From Stenotrophobium rhamnosiphilum (GTDB taxonomy: Bacteria; Pseudomonadota; Gammaproteobacteria; Nevskiales; Nevskiaceae), in NCBI RefSeq assembly GCF_003052265.1, contig NZ_QANS01000006.1:128758-192757 (forward strand): a stretch of DNA of 64,000 nt, given 5' to 3'. Made by a program: the position numbers and the translations under genes. Shown here piece by piece: positions 24,818-34,544 of the stretch. The notes below the pieces were generated by a model. That model did no database searches. It was not told the origin of the DNA and saw nothing but the letters and a program-made list of their open reading frames with translations. Numbering within the stretch: the first letter of the stretch is position 1; each line of letters starts with the position of its first letter.

Positions 24818-25285
24818 CTATGAAATTGCACCCGAATTCGCCTTGTTCCAACGCAGCTGACGGTCATGCATGGCCAAGAACAGCGCAATGCCAAAGGCAT
24901 AGCTGGTCAACAGGCTCATCACGAAATACATCCATGAGTGGCGCAGGCCACTGCGGCGGCCTTCGATAATCGTCCACATCGGGAACAGAATCAGATTGGC
25001 GATGATCAGGTCCTGACCGCCAGAAGCGGAGGCCGGATTCACGAACAGCAGCTTGGTCCAATGCCACCAGCCGATTTCTGCGGCGTACTCACGGAAATAG
25101 GCGAAGTTGAAATACCAGCCAATCACCAAGGCTGCGAGCGCGATGACGTAATAAATTACTTCGAGCCCACTGGTGCCAACACTAGCTCCGGCGCTGCGAT
25201 ACAAATGCGCATTGCAGACGTAAATGAGTGCGACGCTGAGCAGGCCAATGGCCATGTAAAACAGTTCTAAACCTGTGAACGGCAT
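24818..25285 (-). CDS. DUF2834-like integral membrane protein
   Basis: A 155-residue protein with four predicted membrane helices (about residues 5-25, 42-66, 90-108, 119-140). The segment VNPASASGGQDLIIANLILFPMWTIIEGRR resembles the DUF2834 pattern, where an Asp in DL and a GRR turn are conserved. An AAGGGGGAG ribosome-binding site precedes the ATG. It lies alone between the P450 regulator and ubiB. Function unknown. Confidence 0.65.
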   Translation of the reverse strand: MPFTGLELFYMAIGLLSVALIYVCNAHLYRSAGASVGTSGLEVIYYVIALAALVIGWYFNFAYFREYAAEIGWWHWTKLLFVNPASASGGQDLIIANLILFPMWTIIEGRRSGLRHSWMYFVMSLLTSYAFGIALFLAMHDRQLRWNKANSGAIS

Positions 25286-25398
25286 GCTGACTCCCCCTTG
25301 TTATGGTTTGACACATCAAGCAGCGGTGAAACGTCTATGCGTTTCTAATCGCTGCTTACCGATGATAAGCGTCTTTGAACGAGGGAGCCTGTGCGCGA

Positions 25399-27042
25399 TC
25401 AGTCGCGATTACGAAACGCCCTAATCCAAAAACTCACGCCCACTAAACCGAAGAACCAAGACCACAGCGGAATGCCCGCGGCGAGCACTGGGCGATAACC
25501 ATCGAGCCCAAACATCAGCGTCGCGCTGATCACACAGGCACCACCGGCGACGGCGTAGATGCTGCGTCGATTCGCGCGGCGTACTTCTTCTTGCAGATCG
25601 AGCAGCATGCGGCGATTGCTACCACCGCCCAAACCATTGCCACGCTCAATCTGACGCAGTGCGTGATGCGCGAGTTGCGGCAATGTGTCTGCGAGTGCAG
25701 GGAATCCAGCGCGCGCTTTTTCAAGCATCGCAGCAGGTCCAAGACGATTGCGCATCCACTCTTCCATGATTGGCTTGGCGGTTTTCCACAGATCAAGTTC
25801 GTCATAAAGCTGACGGCCAAGGCCTTCAATATTGAGTAGCGTTTTTTGCAACAAGACCAACTGCGGCTGCACTTGGTAATTGAAGCGGCGCGCGACCTGG
25901 AACAGGCGCAGCAGGAAGAAGCCAAAAGAAATATCTTTGAGCGGACGCTGGAAGATCGGCTCGCAAATCGTGCGGATCGCTGCTTCGAATTCTTCAACGC
26001 GAGTGCCTTCTGGCAACCACTCACTCTCGACGTGCAGCTCTGCAACGCGGCGATAGTCGCGATTGAAGAAGGCGAGGAAGTTTTCTGCGAGATAACGCTG
26101 ATCGCTCGGCGTGAGCATGCCGACGATGCCGAAGTCGACAGCCAGATAACTCGGCTTCTTCACATCGGTTGCGTCAACAAAGATGTTGCCGGGATGCATA
26201 TCCGCGTGGAAAAAATTATCACGGAAAGTTTGCTTGAAGAAAATTTCAACGCCGCGTTCAGCCAGCACTTTGAAATCCACACCCATCGCGCGCAGGCGAT
26301 CGAGTTCACGAATAGAAATGCCGTAGATACGCTCCATCACCATCACGTTGGGGCGCGTGTAATCCCACAACACAACCGGGTGATAGATCAGCTCAGAACC
26401 GAGCCAGTTACGACGCAGCAACGAAGCATTCGCGCCTTCGCGCATCAAATCGAGTTCGTCGAAAATAACTTTTTCGTACTCGGCAACAATCGCACGCGGG
26501 CGAATGCGGCGTGCGTCTTCCGAGAATTTTTCAGCGAGATCAGCAAGCGTGTGCAACAACTGCATGTCGCTGCGGATTACATGCTCAATGCCGGGGCGCA
26601 GAACTTTGACGACAACTGCGAGGCCCGGATCGTTAGGGCCTTGCGGCTTCAGGCGCGCAGCGTGAACTTGAGCAACAGAGGCCGACGCCATCGGCACCGT
26701 CTCGAACTCTTCAAACATTTCGCTGATCGGCTTGCCGAGCGATTGCTCGATGATCACGCGTGCTTCTTCGCCGGGGAACGGCGGCACTTGATCTTGCAGC
26801 TTGGCCAGCTCGTTCGCGATGTCGGCAGGAATAACATCCGGACGCGTTGATAGCGCCTGACCGAGTTTTACGAATACCGGGCCAAGTTCCGTCAGCGCCA
26901 AACGCAAACGCTCGCCACGCGGGCGATCATGTTTGCCCGGCTCACGGCCGAAGAATTCCATCAGGCCGTATTTGCGAACGGTGCGATGAATTTGCCAGAC
27001 GCGGCGCATGCGCCCAATCGAGAGCTTCGAATCTGCGCTCAT
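25399..27042 (-). CDS. ubiB: UbiB, ABC1-kinase-like protein of ubiquinone synthesis
   Basis: A 547-residue ABC1/ADCK atypical kinase. The diagnostic KxGQ motif is in FVKLGQALSTRPD, the Ala-rich nucleotide loop in ASASVAQVHAARL, and the kinase core has HADMHPGN and AVDFGIVG. Two C-terminal hydrophobic helices (about residues 497-545) anchor it in the inner membrane. It uses ATP hydrolysis to support the Ubi complex, probably by extracting lipid intermediates. Start ATG overlaps the ubiJ stop (ATGA), so translation is coupled. Order ubiE-ubiJ-ubiB is the standard gammaproteobacterial one. Confidence 0.95.
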   Translation of the reverse strand: MSADSKLSIGRMRRVWQIHRTVRKYGLMEFFGREPGKHDRPRGERLRLALTELGPVFVKLGQALSTRPDVIPADIANELAKLQDQVPPFPGEEARVIIEQSLGKPISEMFEEFETVPMASASVAQVHAARLKPQGPNDPGLAVVVKVLRPGIEHVIRSDMQLLHTLADLAEKFSEDARRIRPRAIVAEYEKVIFDELDLMREGANASLLRRNWLGSELIYHPVVLWDYTRPNVMVMERIYGISIRELDRLRAMGVDFKVLAERGVEIFFKQTFRDNFFHADMHPGNIFVDATDVKKPSYLAVDFGIVGMLTPSDQRYLAENFLAFFNRDYRRVAELHVESEWLPEGTRVEEFEAAIRTICEPIFQRPLKDISFGFFLLRLFQVARRFNYQVQPQLVLLQKTLLNIEGLGRQLYDELDLWKTAKPIMEEWMRNRLGPAAMLEKARAGFPALADTLPQLAHHALRQIERGNGLGGGSNRRMLLDLQEEVRRANRRSIYAVAGGACVISATLMFGLDGYRPVLAAGIPLWSWFFGLVGVSFWIRAFRNRD

Positions 27043-27647
27043 GAACCCTGCTCCAACTTGTCGATGCGCGCTTCAAAACGATCAACGCGTTCACGCAGAA
27101 GATCGACGTTGTCCATCCATTCTGCTGCGTCGCTCCCGCGTGCGAGATCGCGCGTTTCTTCGCGCAGATATTCCGCCGTGTCCAAGCTCAACGTGCTGGC
27201 GGTGTTACGCCCCCAGCCCATAAATTTTTGCAGGCCTTGATGGAGGCGATGTGCTGCGCTGCCACCAAAGAATTTGGCCAACAGTTCTTCTGGATCAAAA
27301 CCTACTTTTGCGAGCAGCTTGTTAAAGCGCACCAGCAGTTCGGCATCGCCATCCACATCAATGCCCGAAGGAATGCCGCCTGCACCACCAGCGGTTTTCC
27401 AAGCAAGGCGCAGCAAGGTTGTCGGTTGGCCACTGACCGTGACGTCTGCTTCGGTTTCGATATCTGACAACACGCGCACACCGCCACCGTGGAATTCGAT
27501 ATGGAAAGTCCAACCCATGCCGAGTGCACGCAACGCGATACTGCGACCAGAGAGAGCGCCGCATTCTGCGAGCACTTCAGGCTCTAGCGAGAGATAACGA
27601 TTCAGCGCCACTTCAAGCGTGGCGCAAAGCAGCGCAGGTGCACTCAC
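27039..27647 (-). CDS. ubiJ: UbiJ, SCP2-domain ubiquinone accessory factor
   Basis: A 202-residue protein. The N-terminal two-thirds form an SCP2 sterol-carrier-like domain that binds the hydrophobic ubiquinone intermediates ([27 protein letters not shown]). The C-terminal part is a coiled coil ([22 protein letters not shown]) used to hold the Ubi metabolon. Length fits E. coli UbiJ (201). The start is GTG, overlapping the ubiE stop by 4 bp (GTGA), and its own stop overlaps the ubiB start. Confidence 0.9.
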   Translation of the reverse strand: MSAPALLCATLEVALNRYLSLEPEVLAECGALSGRSIALRALGMGWTFHIEFHGGGVRVLSDIETEADVTVSGQPTTLLRLAWKTAGGAGGIPSGIDVDGDAELLVRFNKLLAKVGFDPEELLAKFFGGSAAHRLHQGLQKFMGWGRNTASTLSLDTAEYLREETRDLARGSDAAEWMDNVDLLRERVDRFEARIDKLEQGS

Positions 27648-28399
27648 AGTTTGAATCCGCGATGCACAGCGACGATGCCACCCGTGAGGTTATAAACCTG
27701 CACACGCGATAAGCCCGCGCCTTCCATCATGCCCTTCAGCGTTTGCTGATCAGGGTGCATGCGAATGGATTCTGCGAGGTAGCGATACGAGTCCGCATCG
27801 TTAGCGACAAGCTTGCCCATCAGCGGCAGAAACTTGAAGGAATATTGATCATAGAGTTTTGCCAACGGCGCGCTGAGTGGCTTGGAGAATTCCAGCACCA
27901 GCAAACGACCACCGGGCTTGAGGCAATGCGTCATCGAACGCAGCGCGGCATCTTTGTCGGTGACGTTACGCAGACCAAAACCAATCGTGATGAGATCGAA
28001 GGTGTCATCAGGGAACGGTACTTTCTCAGCATTGAGTTGAGTCACCGGCACATTGACGATGCCCTTGTCGGCCAAACGCGAACGACCTTCGCCGAGCATG
28101 GCGGCGTTGATGTCGGACAGCACCACCAAGCCTTTCGGGCCTGCGGCTTTGCTGAACTCGCGTGCGAGGTCGCCGGTGCCGCCCGCAACGTCGAGCACTT
28201 TCTCGCCGGGACGCACAGCGGCCAGATCGATCGCAAAGCGTTTCCAGATGCGATGAATGCCCATCGACATGACGTCGTTCATCACATCGTATTTGGCGGC
28301 GACCGAGGTGAAGACTCCGGCGACGCGCTTCTGCTTGTCGCTGACGGGGACTTCTTCGAAGCCGAAATGGGTGTAACCAGATTTGTTATCGCGCGACAT
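27644..28399 (-). CDS. ubiE: UbiE, demethylmenaquinone / 2-methoxy-6-polyprenyl-1,4-benzoquinol methyltransferase
   Basis: A 251-residue SAM-dependent C-methyltransferase of quinone synthesis. SAM-binding motif I is [12 protein letters not shown], and the UbiE signatures [17 protein letters not shown] and [15 protein letters not shown]-type stretches are intact. The ATG at 28399 has an AGGA site upstream and matches the family N terminus ([13 protein letters not shown]); 22 further upstream codons in frame are not conserved. First gene of ubiE-ubiJ-ubiB, with 4-bp overlaps throughout. Confidence 0.95.
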   Translation of the reverse strand: MSRDNKSGYTHFGFEEVPVSDKQKRVAGVFTSVAAKYDVMNDVMSMGIHRIWKRFAIDLAAVRPGEKVLDVAGGTGDLAREFSKAAGPKGLVVLSDINAAMLGEGRSRLADKGIVNVPVTQLNAEKVPFPDDTFDLITIGFGLRNVTDKDAALRSMTHCLKPGGRLLVLEFSKPLSAPLAKLYDQYSFKFLPLMGKLVANDADSYRYLAESIRMHPDQQTLKGMMEGAGLSRVQVYNLTGGIVAVHRGFKL

Positions 28400-28526
28400 G
28401 GGAGCCTTCCTGCTGATACCGCACATTGTAAGGCCTGCGGGCAATAAACGGCCGGTGCGAACCAATGGGCTGGCGCGGTAGTCTATGGCTCAAGGCAAGC
28501 CCGCCTTGCCATCCCCTCCGGACCTT

Positions 28527-28859
28527 ATGACCGCCATGCGCTGCATCGGCACCGCTTCCCTCTTTGCTGGCCTGCTGGCAATGACGGCCTGCGCTGGCGC
28601 GCCACACCATGCCGACCCTTTGGCGGTAGCAGGCAGCCTGCTTGCCGTTTTCAAGAAGGCCGACAGCAATGGAGACGAGCAACTTACCCGTGAAGAGATG
28701 AGCGCCGGCCTACCGCAGTACGCCGAGCATTTCGACGAGATCGATACCGATCACAACGGCTTCGTGAACTACGCGGAACTCAAGTCCTATTTGCAGTGGG
28801 TCCGCCTTGGAAAAGAAGACGCCGCCGAGCAGCAACGCATGCATCGAGGCCGACGCTAA
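28527..28859 (+). CDS. EF-hand lipoprotein
   Basis: A 110-residue protein with a lipoprotein-like signal (LFAGLLAMTAC) and two canonical EF-hand calcium loops: DSNGDEQLTREE and DTDHNGFVNYAE, each with Asp/Asn at positions 1, 3, 5 and Glu at 12. The tail is basic (MHRGRR). Probably a small envelope calcium-binding protein (calmodulin-like pair). The exact start could be 28527 or 28536. It is divergent from ubiE and 59 bp ahead of an MFS gene. Confidence 0.75.
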   Translation: MTAMRCIGTASLFAGLLAMTACAGAPHHADPLAVAGSLLAVFKKADSNGDEQLTREEMSAGLPQYAEHFDEIDTDHNGFVNYAELKSYLQWVRLGKEDAAEQQRMHRGRR

Positions 28860-28918
28860 AACACTCGCCTTACGAGGTAGTGGCAAGACACAATAGCCAC
28901 AGCCCCAAGGGAGTTTTC

Positions 28919-30160
28919 ATGAACAACCCATCGCAGAATCGCGCCGCTTGGCTGCTCATGCTGTCTGCAGCCGCCATCTTGATGATCACGATGGGTGCCC
29001 GACAGTCGATGGGGCTGTTCATCGCGCCGATTAACGAGGCCACCGGGCTTGGCATCGTCTCCATCAGTTTCGCATTGGCGATTGGCCAGTTTGTTTGGGG
29101 CGCGGTGCAGCCAATCTTTGGTGCAATTGCGGATAAACACGGCGCCGGTCCTGTGCTCGTATTCGGCACCTTCTTGCTGGCCGCGGGCCTGGCGCTAACG
29201 CCATTCGCAGACTCGCAATGGTCTTTGCTCGCAACGTTAGGGCTACTTTCCGCCGCAGGCGCAGGTGCAGGCAGCTTCTCGATTTTGATTGGCGCCACAG
29301 CGAGCCAACTGCCGCCGGAGCGGCGCTCTTTTGCCAGCGGCTTTATCAATGCAGGCGGCTCCGCAGGACAGTTTGTTTTCGCCCCACTTGCGCAAGCGCT
29401 GATCCACAGCTTTGGCTGGATTGCAGCGATGCTGACATTGGCGGCATCTAGCCTACTGACCTTGCCCTTGATTGCAGGCTTGCGACGCAAGCCGATCGCT
29501 CCGACGGCTGTGGCGGTCGCCAGTCCTGTCACGCCAACCAGTGATAGCGAAAAAACACTGCGCGAACAATTACGCGAAGCAATGCGCAATCGCAGCTACA
29601 TCCTTTTGCATCTCGGCTTTTTCACCTGCGGTTTTCACATCGCATTTTTGGTGACGCACCTGCCCGGCGAAGTTGCGCTGTGTAGTTTGCCCGCGAGTGT
29701 TTCAGCAACATCATTGGCATTGATTGGGCTGTTCAACATCGCAGGCAGCCTGACCGCGGGCGCGCTCGGCAATCGCTATCGAATGAAATACGTACTTGGC
29801 GCGATGTACGCCAGCCGCGTTGTCATCATCGGCCTGTATTTGATCTCGCCTCGCACGGCGCTCACGTTCTATCTATTCGCAGCAGGTTTGGGATTTAGCT
29901 GGCTGGCGACCGTACCGCCAACGGCTGGTCTGGTCGCAAAATTATTCGGCACGCGCTACCTCGGCACCTTGTTTGGCTTAACGCTGCTGTCGCATCAGAT
30001 CGGCGGTTTCTTCGGCGCATGGCTGGGTGGCATTACCATTTCACGCTTCGGCGATTATCACTGGATGTGGTACGCCGACATCGTGCTCGCAGCAGTCGCT
30101 GCGTTGCTGTGTCTGCCGATTCGTGAAGCACGGGTTCCGCAGCGCGCAGCATTGGCGTAA
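28919..30160 (+). CDS. MFS transporter
   Basis: A 413-residue major facilitator protein with 12 predicted membrane helices and a central charged loop (about residues 195-225). The pattern (MGARQSMGLFIAPINEATGLG at the N terminus, repeated YLFAAGLGFSWLATVPPTAGL in the second half) is that of the oxalate/formate-like and monocarboxylate-type MFS group. An AAGGGAG ribosome-binding site 5 bp before the ATG at 28919 fixes the start. The substrate is not predictable; anionic small molecules are usual in this group. Confidence 0.85.
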   Translation: MNNPSQNRAAWLLMLSAAAILMITMGARQSMGLFIAPINEATGLGIVSISFALAIGQFVWGAVQPIFGAIADKHGAGPVLVFGTFLLAAGLALTPFADSQWSLLATLGLLSAAGAGAGSFSILIGATASQLPPERRSFASGFINAGGSAGQFVFAPLAQALIHSFGWIAAMLTLAASSLLTLPLIAGLRRKPIAPTAVAVASPVTPTSDSEKTLREQLREAMRNRSYILLHLGFFTCGFHIAFLVTHLPGEVALCSLPASVSATSLALIGLFNIAGSLTAGALGNRYRMKYVLGAMYASRVVIIGLYLISPRTALTFYLFAAGLGFSWLATVPPTAGLVAKLFGTRYLGTLFGLTLLSHQIGGFFGAWLGGITISRFGDYHWMWYADIVLAAVAALLCLPIREARVPQRAALA

Positions 30161-30173
30161 TGCCCTGCTGAAT

Positions 30174-30542
30174 TTAAGACCGCGGATTTTCCGTGTCGAA
30201 CTGACGCTCGGCTCTGAGCAGATGCGTGATCAGCACATGCGAAATCAAATTGACACCGACGCCGCCCAGCACGATCGGAAAGACATAAAGCGCAACCGAC
30301 ACTTCTGAAACGAAGATGGCATCGTCAGCGAGTGAGGCGCTCAATCTGGCCAGCGTTTCCAGACTCTTCATCAGATAAACATCGATGCCGGCAAGCGCGA
30401 CTAGCAACAAACCAAAAAATAAAACTGTGGGACGCGAGATAGCGCGTTTTTTCAACAAGCCGACATAAATCAAAATTGGCGCCAGCAGTGAAAAAATCAC
30501 CAAGAGCCAGAACTTCACTTCAACAAAAATAGTTTCGCCCAT
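30174..30542 (-). CDS. Hypothetical membrane protein, three helices
   Basis: A 122-residue protein with predicted membrane helices at about residues 8-28, 38-57 and 83-108 and a basic or charged C-terminal tail. I do not recognise a family. It sits 14 bp after the DUF971 gene on the same strand and is likely in its operon. Confidence 0.6.
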   Translation of the reverse strand: MGETIFVEVKFWLLVIFSLLAPILIYVGLLKKRAISRPTVLFFGLLLVALAGIDVYLMKSLETLARLSASLADDAIFVSEVSVALYVFPIVLGGVGVNLISHVLITHLLRAERQFDTENPRS

Positions 30543-30556
30543 GGCCTTGGTTTCAT

Positions 30557-30967
30557 TTATTTAAGCAGCGGCGTGTATTTCTTCGGCAGTGCAGCCAGCT
30601 TGGTGATACTGAGGTCGCGCGACATGCCGACTTCATCAAGGCGCGCCAAATAACGCGCCCAGTTTTTTTCCTGATCTTCACCAAGACGCTCAAACACGTC
30701 CCAGGAGTACAAGCCGGTGTCGTGTCCATCGTCAAAACGCAGACGCACCGCGTACTGCCCAACCGGATCAATCGCACTGACATTCACCGTGCGCTTGCCA
30801 CCAACCAACATCGGCTCAATCAAGCCGTGACCCTGCAACTCCGCGCTAGGTGAAAACACCCGCAGATATTCGCAAGGCAATTGATAACGACGGCCGTCAG
30901 CGTAGCCAATCTCCAGCACACGGCTACTGCGATGCAACTTGATCAGATTGGGCGCTGGCGATTTCAT
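30557..30967 (-). CDS. DUF971 protein (gamma-butyrobetaine hydroxylase-like N-terminal domain)
   Basis: A 136-residue DUF971 protein. The fold matches the small N-terminal domain of gamma-butyrobetaine hydroxylase: RVLEIGYADGRRYQLPCEYLRVFSPSAE, then HDTGLYSWDVFERLG. In gammaproteobacteria this gene usually follows hslU directly; here a flavin reductase family gene intervenes. Its ATG overlaps the stop of that gene (ATGA). Cytoplasmic; proposed roles in Fe-S or proteostasis contexts are not certain. Confidence 0.85.
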   Translation of the reverse strand: MKSPAPNLIKLHRSSRVLEIGYADGRRYQLPCEYLRVFSPSAELQGHGLIEPMLVGGKRTVNVSAIDPVGQYAVRLRFDDGHDTGLYSWDVFERLGEDQEKNWARYLARLDEVGMSRDLSITKLAALPKKYTPLLK

Positions 30968-32067
30968 TCGCTGGCGAGTGTCGGGTAGTCGGTGTAGCCC
31001 TCACCATCTGGCTTGTAGATCGTCTTGAAGTTCACTGCATTCAACGGCGCGTTGAGCGCAAAGCGCTTTGGCAAGTCAGGGTTGGCGAGGAAGGCGCGAC
31101 CGAAGGCGACTGCATCTGCGTCGCCACTCTCAATCTTCGTCAACGCATCTTCGCGCGTGTAGCCGTTGTTAGCGATGTAAGCGCCGCCAAAACGTTTGCG
31201 TGCGCCAGCAAAGTCGAAACCGACCAGCGAATGCTCAATCTGTGTATTGCCTTCAACAAAATGAATGAACGCGATTTTGCGTTTGGCTAGTTCATCAACG
31301 AGCGTTCCGTAAACCGCTTCGGTGTTGGAATCGAGTGGGCAATTATTTGAGAGCGTGATCGGCGAGAGACGAATGCCGACGCGATCAGCGCCGAATACTT
31401 CGATGGCCGCATCAACGGCTTCCAGCGTGAAACGAATACGGTTGGCGATGCTGCCGCCGTATTCATCGGTGCGCAGATTGGTGGAATCGCGCATGAACTG
31501 TTCGAGCAGATATCCGTTGGCGCCGTGAATTTCCACGCCATCAAAACCAGCGTTCTTGGCGGTCTGCGCAGCATGACGATAATCAGCGACGATGCCGGGG
31601 ATCTCACTCGTCTCCAATGCGCGCGGCGTCACTTGCACCTGCTTGCCGTTTTGCGTGGTGACGTTGAGGCCAGCATTGATTGCAGAAGGTGCAACAGGCA
31701 ACGCGCCGTCGATCTGTAAATCAGGATGCGAAATACGGCCCACGTGCCAAAGCTGCGCAACGATCTTTCCGCCCGCGGCATGCACGGCATTGGTTACCAG
31801 CTTCCAGCCTTCTTCCTGCGCCTTGCTATAGATGCCGGGCGCGCCCATATAGCCTTTTCCTTGCGGAGAAATATGGGTGGCTTCGCTGACGATCAAGCCA
31901 GCGCTCGCACGCTGTGCGTAGTACTCAGCGTTGAGCGCTTGTGGCGCGTCGGTGCCGGGAATCGAACGGCAGCGCGTCAACGGCGCCATGAAAACGCGGT
32001 TGGCGCATTCAATTGCGCCAACTTTGACCGGCGTGAATATCGCCGCGGTGTGAGTTCCTTCTGCCAT
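30964..32067 (-). CDS. Old Yellow Enzyme family NADH:flavin oxidoreductase (NemA-like)
   Basis: A 367-residue FMN-dependent ene-reductase of the N-ethylmaleimide reductase group. Family marks: NRVFMAPLTRCRS near the N terminus, LWHVGRISHP, the FDGVEIHGANGYLLEQFM stretch with the substrate-binding His and Asn (HGAN), DEYGGS, and a C-terminal VAFGRAFLANPDLP. It reduces activated C=C bonds of enones, maleimides or nitro compounds using NAD(P)H. I prefer the ATG at 32067 over a TTG 12 bp upstream because an AGG lies just before it. It overlaps DUF971 by 4 bp. Confidence 0.9.
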   Translation of the reverse strand: MAEGTHTAAIFTPVKVGAIECANRVFMAPLTRCRSIPGTDAPQALNAEYYAQRASAGLIVSEATHISPQGKGYMGAPGIYSKAQEEGWKLVTNAVHAAGGKIVAQLWHVGRISHPDLQIDGALPVAPSAINAGLNVTTQNGKQVQVTPRALETSEIPGIVADYRHAAQTAKNAGFDGVEIHGANGYLLEQFMRDSTNLRTDEYGGSIANRIRFTLEAVDAAIEVFGADRVGIRLSPITLSNNCPLDSNTEAVYGTLVDELAKRKIAFIHFVEGNTQIEHSLVGFDFAGARKRFGGAYIANNGYTREDALTKIESGDADAVAFGRAFLANPDLPKRFALNAPLNAVNFKTIYKPDGEGYTDYPTLASE

Positions 32068-32097
32068 GACCTGCCCCAATTAAATAATAAATTTGAT

Positions 32098-33456
32098 TTA
32101 TAGAATATAACGGCTGAGATCTTCATCCGCAGCAAGCTTTTCGAGCTTACCGTTGACGTAGCTCGCATCAATGGTGAGTGTCGTGCCCGATTTGTCTGGC
32201 GCATCGTAGGCAATCTCTTCCATCAAACGCTCCATTACCGTGTGCAAACGACGTGCGCCGATATTTTCGGTTTGTTCGTTCACCTGCCATGCAATCTCGG
32301 CAACGCGGCGCAGGCCATCGTCGGTGTAGTGCACCGTAACGCCTTCTGTATTCATCAAGGCCTTGTACTGTTCCTGCAACGAGAAATCAGGCTCGCTGAG
32401 AATGCGCACAAAGTCTTCCGCCTTCAGGGCTTCAAGTTCCACGCGAATTGGCAATCGACCTTGCAGCTCTGGAATCAGATCAGAAGGCTTGCACATGTGG
32501 AATGCGCCGCTGGCGATAAATAGAATGTGATCGGTCTTGATCGCGCCGTGCTTGGTGGTCACGGTGCAGCCTTCAATCAAGGGCAACAAATCGCGCTGTA
32601 CGCCTTCGCGTGAAACATCGGCGCCGACGTATTCGCTACGCTTGCAGACCTTGTCGATTTCATCGAGGAAGACAATGCCGTTTTCTTCGACGTTATGCAG
32701 CGCATCGGTCTTGATCGCTTCTTCATCGATCATCTTCGCGGCTTCTTCATCAATCGCCTGCTTCAGCGCATCACGTACTTTCATTTTCTTGGTGCGCGTC
32801 TGGCCATTGCCCATATTGCTGAACATGGACTGCAACTGACTGGCCATTTCCTCCATGCCCGGAGGCGCCATCAGCGAAACGCTAGGCGCAGCGGCAGTCA
32901 GCTTGATTTCGATTTCGGTGTCGTCGAGCTGACCTTCGCGCAGACGCTTACGAAACACTTGGCGCGCGGCGCTGTTTTCAGTCGCACGCTGCGTTGAAGC
33001 TTCACCAAAATCTTTAGGCGGCGGCAGCAACACATCGAGGATGCGATCTTCGGCCGCAACTTCTGCTTTGCTACGTTGACGGCGCATGGCTTGCTCACGC
33101 GCTTGCTTGATCGCTGCGTCGACGAGATCACGAATGATGCTGTCGACATCTTTGCCGACATACCCCACTTCGGTGAATTTGGTCGCTTCAACTTTTACGA
33201 ATGGGGCGTTGGCGAGTTTCGCCAAACGACGTGCGATTTCAGTTTTGCCGACGCCGGTCGGCCCGATCATCAAAATATTCTTCGGATGAATTTCAGAACG
33301 CAGCGCGCCCTTCACCTGCTGGCGGCGCCAGCGATTACGCAAGGCAATCGCAACCGCACGCTTGGCGGCTTGCTGGCCAACGATGTGTTTGTCTAACTCT
33401 TGAACAATTTCACGCGGCGTCATCATCGACGCCGCCGTTTCTACAGGTTCGGTCAT
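32098..33456 (-). CDS. hslU: HslU, ATPase of the HslVU protease
   Basis: A 452-residue AAA+ unfoldase. Walker A is GPTGVGKT, Walker B IVFLDEID, and the [16 protein letters not shown] sensor region and the arginine of IGARRLH are normal. The C-terminal LSRYIL is the tail that docks in HslV. The I domain (about residues 110-240) is present. It unfolds proteins and feeds them to HslV. It starts 8 bp after hslV and is co-transcribed with it. HslVU is usually heat-shock controlled; I could not locate a sigma-32 promoter. Confidence 0.95.
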   Translation of the reverse strand: MTEPVETAASMMTPREIVQELDKHIVGQQAAKRAVAIALRNRWRRQQVKGALRSEIHPKNILMIGPTGVGKTEIARRLAKLANAPFVKVEATKFTEVGYVGKDVDSIIRDLVDAAIKQAREQAMRRQRSKAEVAAEDRILDVLLPPPKDFGEASTQRATENSAARQVFRKRLREGQLDDTEIEIKLTAAAPSVSLMAPPGMEEMASQLQSMFSNMGNGQTRTKKMKVRDALKQAIDEEAAKMIDEEAIKTDALHNVEENGIVFLDEIDKVCKRSEYVGADVSREGVQRDLLPLIEGCTVTTKHGAIKTDHILFIASGAFHMCKPSDLIPELQGRLPIRVELEALKAEDFVRILSEPDFSLQEQYKALMNTEGVTVHYTDDGLRRVAEIAWQVNEQTENIGARRLHTVMERLMEEIAYDAPDKSGTTLTIDASYVNGKLEKLAADEDLSRYIL

Positions 33457-33464
33457 GGGATCTC

Positions 33465-34007
33465 TCAAGCGCCGATCGTTTCGATCGTGAGGTTGTGATT
33501 GGTGTAGATGCAGATATCGGCGGCGACATGCAGAGATTTTTCGACGATGTCTTTCGCAGACATTTCGGTGTTCTCTACTAGCGCGCGTGCGGCGGCGGTG
33601 GCGAATGAACCGCCGGAACCAATTGCGATCACGCCGTGCTCTTCTGGCTCCATGACATCGCCGTTGCCGGAGATCATCAGCGTGGCTTCTTTGTCTGCAA
33701 CGAGAAGGAGCGCTTCGAGACGACGCAGTGCGCGGTCGCTGCGCCAATCCTTAGCCATTTCAACAGCAGCGCGCGTGAGTTGGCCGCCGTGTTTTTCAAG
33801 CTTGCCTTCAAAGCGTTCGAATAGTGTGAACGCGTCAGCAGTGCCGCCAGCGAACCCGGCCATGACCGTGCCGTTGTAGAGGCGGCGCACTTTGCGTGCA
33901 TTGCCTTTGACGCGCGTGTTGCCCATCGAGACTTGGCCGTCGCCGCCAAGACAAACCTGATTGCCGCGTCGCACGCACAGAATGGTGGTGCCGTCGAATT
34001 GTTTCAT
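33465..34007 (-). CDS. hslV: HslV, peptidase of the HslVU protease
   Basis: A 180-residue proteasome-beta-type peptidase. The mature N terminus is the TT of GTTILCVRR after a 6-residue propeptide (MKQFDG), so Thr7 is the catalytic nucleophile. Family signatures [45 protein letters not shown] and GSGG..A are intact. Forms two hexamers capped by HslU hexamers in the cytoplasm. Confidence 0.95.
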   Translation of the reverse strand: MKQFDGTTILCVRRGNQVCLGGDGQVSMGNTRVKGNARKVRRLYNGTVMAGFAGGTADAFTLFERFEGKLEKHGGQLTRAAVEMAKDWRSDRALRRLEALLLVADKEATLMISGNGDVMEPEEHGVIAIGSGGSFATAAARALVENTEMSAKDIVEKSLHVAADICIYTNHNLTIETIGA

Positions 34008-34078
34008 TGCTGCATCCGTTCGGAGAATGCAGAGAACTTGGGGATGGTGGCTAAGGTTTCAAGTCAGATCGCAGATAG

Positions 34079-34106
34079 CAAAAAGGCACGACTTTCGTCG
34101 TGCCTT
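34079..34106 (-). terminator. Intrinsic terminator on the minus strand
   Basis: A 10-bp stem (AAGGCACGAC, loop TTTC, GTCGTGCCTT as read on plus) is followed on the minus strand by a T-run (TTTTTGC). It ends the transcript of the small lipoprotein gene before hslV. Confidence 0.85.
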
Positions 34107-34152
34107 CTTGTGAACTTTACAAAGGCGCTGGAGCTTAAGTCTTCAGCGCATC

Positions 34153-34180
34153 TTTCACACCGCCCGAAGGTGGTGTGAAA
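34153..34180 (-). other. Second hairpin after the lipoprotein gene
   Basis: Twelve-base arms (TTTCACACCGCC and GGTGGTGTGAAA) pair with one G-T wobble around CGAA, 4 bp after the lipoprotein stop on the minus strand. With the terminator at 34079 it makes a two-hairpin end, which could also protect the short mRNA. Confidence 0.6.
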
Positions 34181-34184
34181 AACC

Positions 34185-34412
34185 TTACTTTGCTGGTTCA
34201 GCAGCTGGCGCAGCAGCTGGAGCTTCAGCAGCAGCTGGAGCAGCAGCTTCTGGAGCTGGAGCAGCAGCAGCGTCAGCAGCTGGCTGAGCAGCTGGAGCTT
34301 CAGCAACTGGAGCAGCGGCTTCAGCAGCTGGAGCAGCTTCTTCTTTCTTGCCGCAGGCGGCGAGGGCAACAGCGGCAGCGAGGCCGAGAGCGATCACGAG
34401 GTTACGATTCAT
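34185..34412 (-). CDS. Small Ala/Pro/Glu-rich lipoprotein
   Basis: A 75-residue lipoprotein. The signal MNRNLVIALGLAAAVALAAC ends in a lipobox (LAAC), followed by GKKEEAAP and about 45 residues made only of Ala, Pro, Glu, with a few Val, Gln and Asp, in an irregular AAPAAEAP repeat. A GGGAG ribosome-binding site precedes the ATG at 34412. Such short low-complexity lipoproteins are common, often highly expressed, and of unknown role in xanthomonads and relatives. The opposite strand carries a Gln/Leu-rich frame that is only its shadow. Confidence 0.8.
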   Translation of the reverse strand: MNRNLVIALGLAAAVALAACGKKEEAAPAAEAAAPVAEAPAAQPAADAAAAPAPEAAAPAAAEAPAAAPAAEPAK

Positions 34413-34544
34413 TACAAAACTCCCATGGGATAAAGGATCCAAAATTGTCTTATCGGCACATTTATAATAATAAAGAGCCGATAAACGAGGGCATTATGCT
34501 GATTTTTGTGCCCTGCACAAGCGGTGTGACAATTTGTCATACGT

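Noticed and set aside
25846-26850. A 334-codon plus-strand frame
   Set aside because: Antisense to ubiB and without recognisable motifs.
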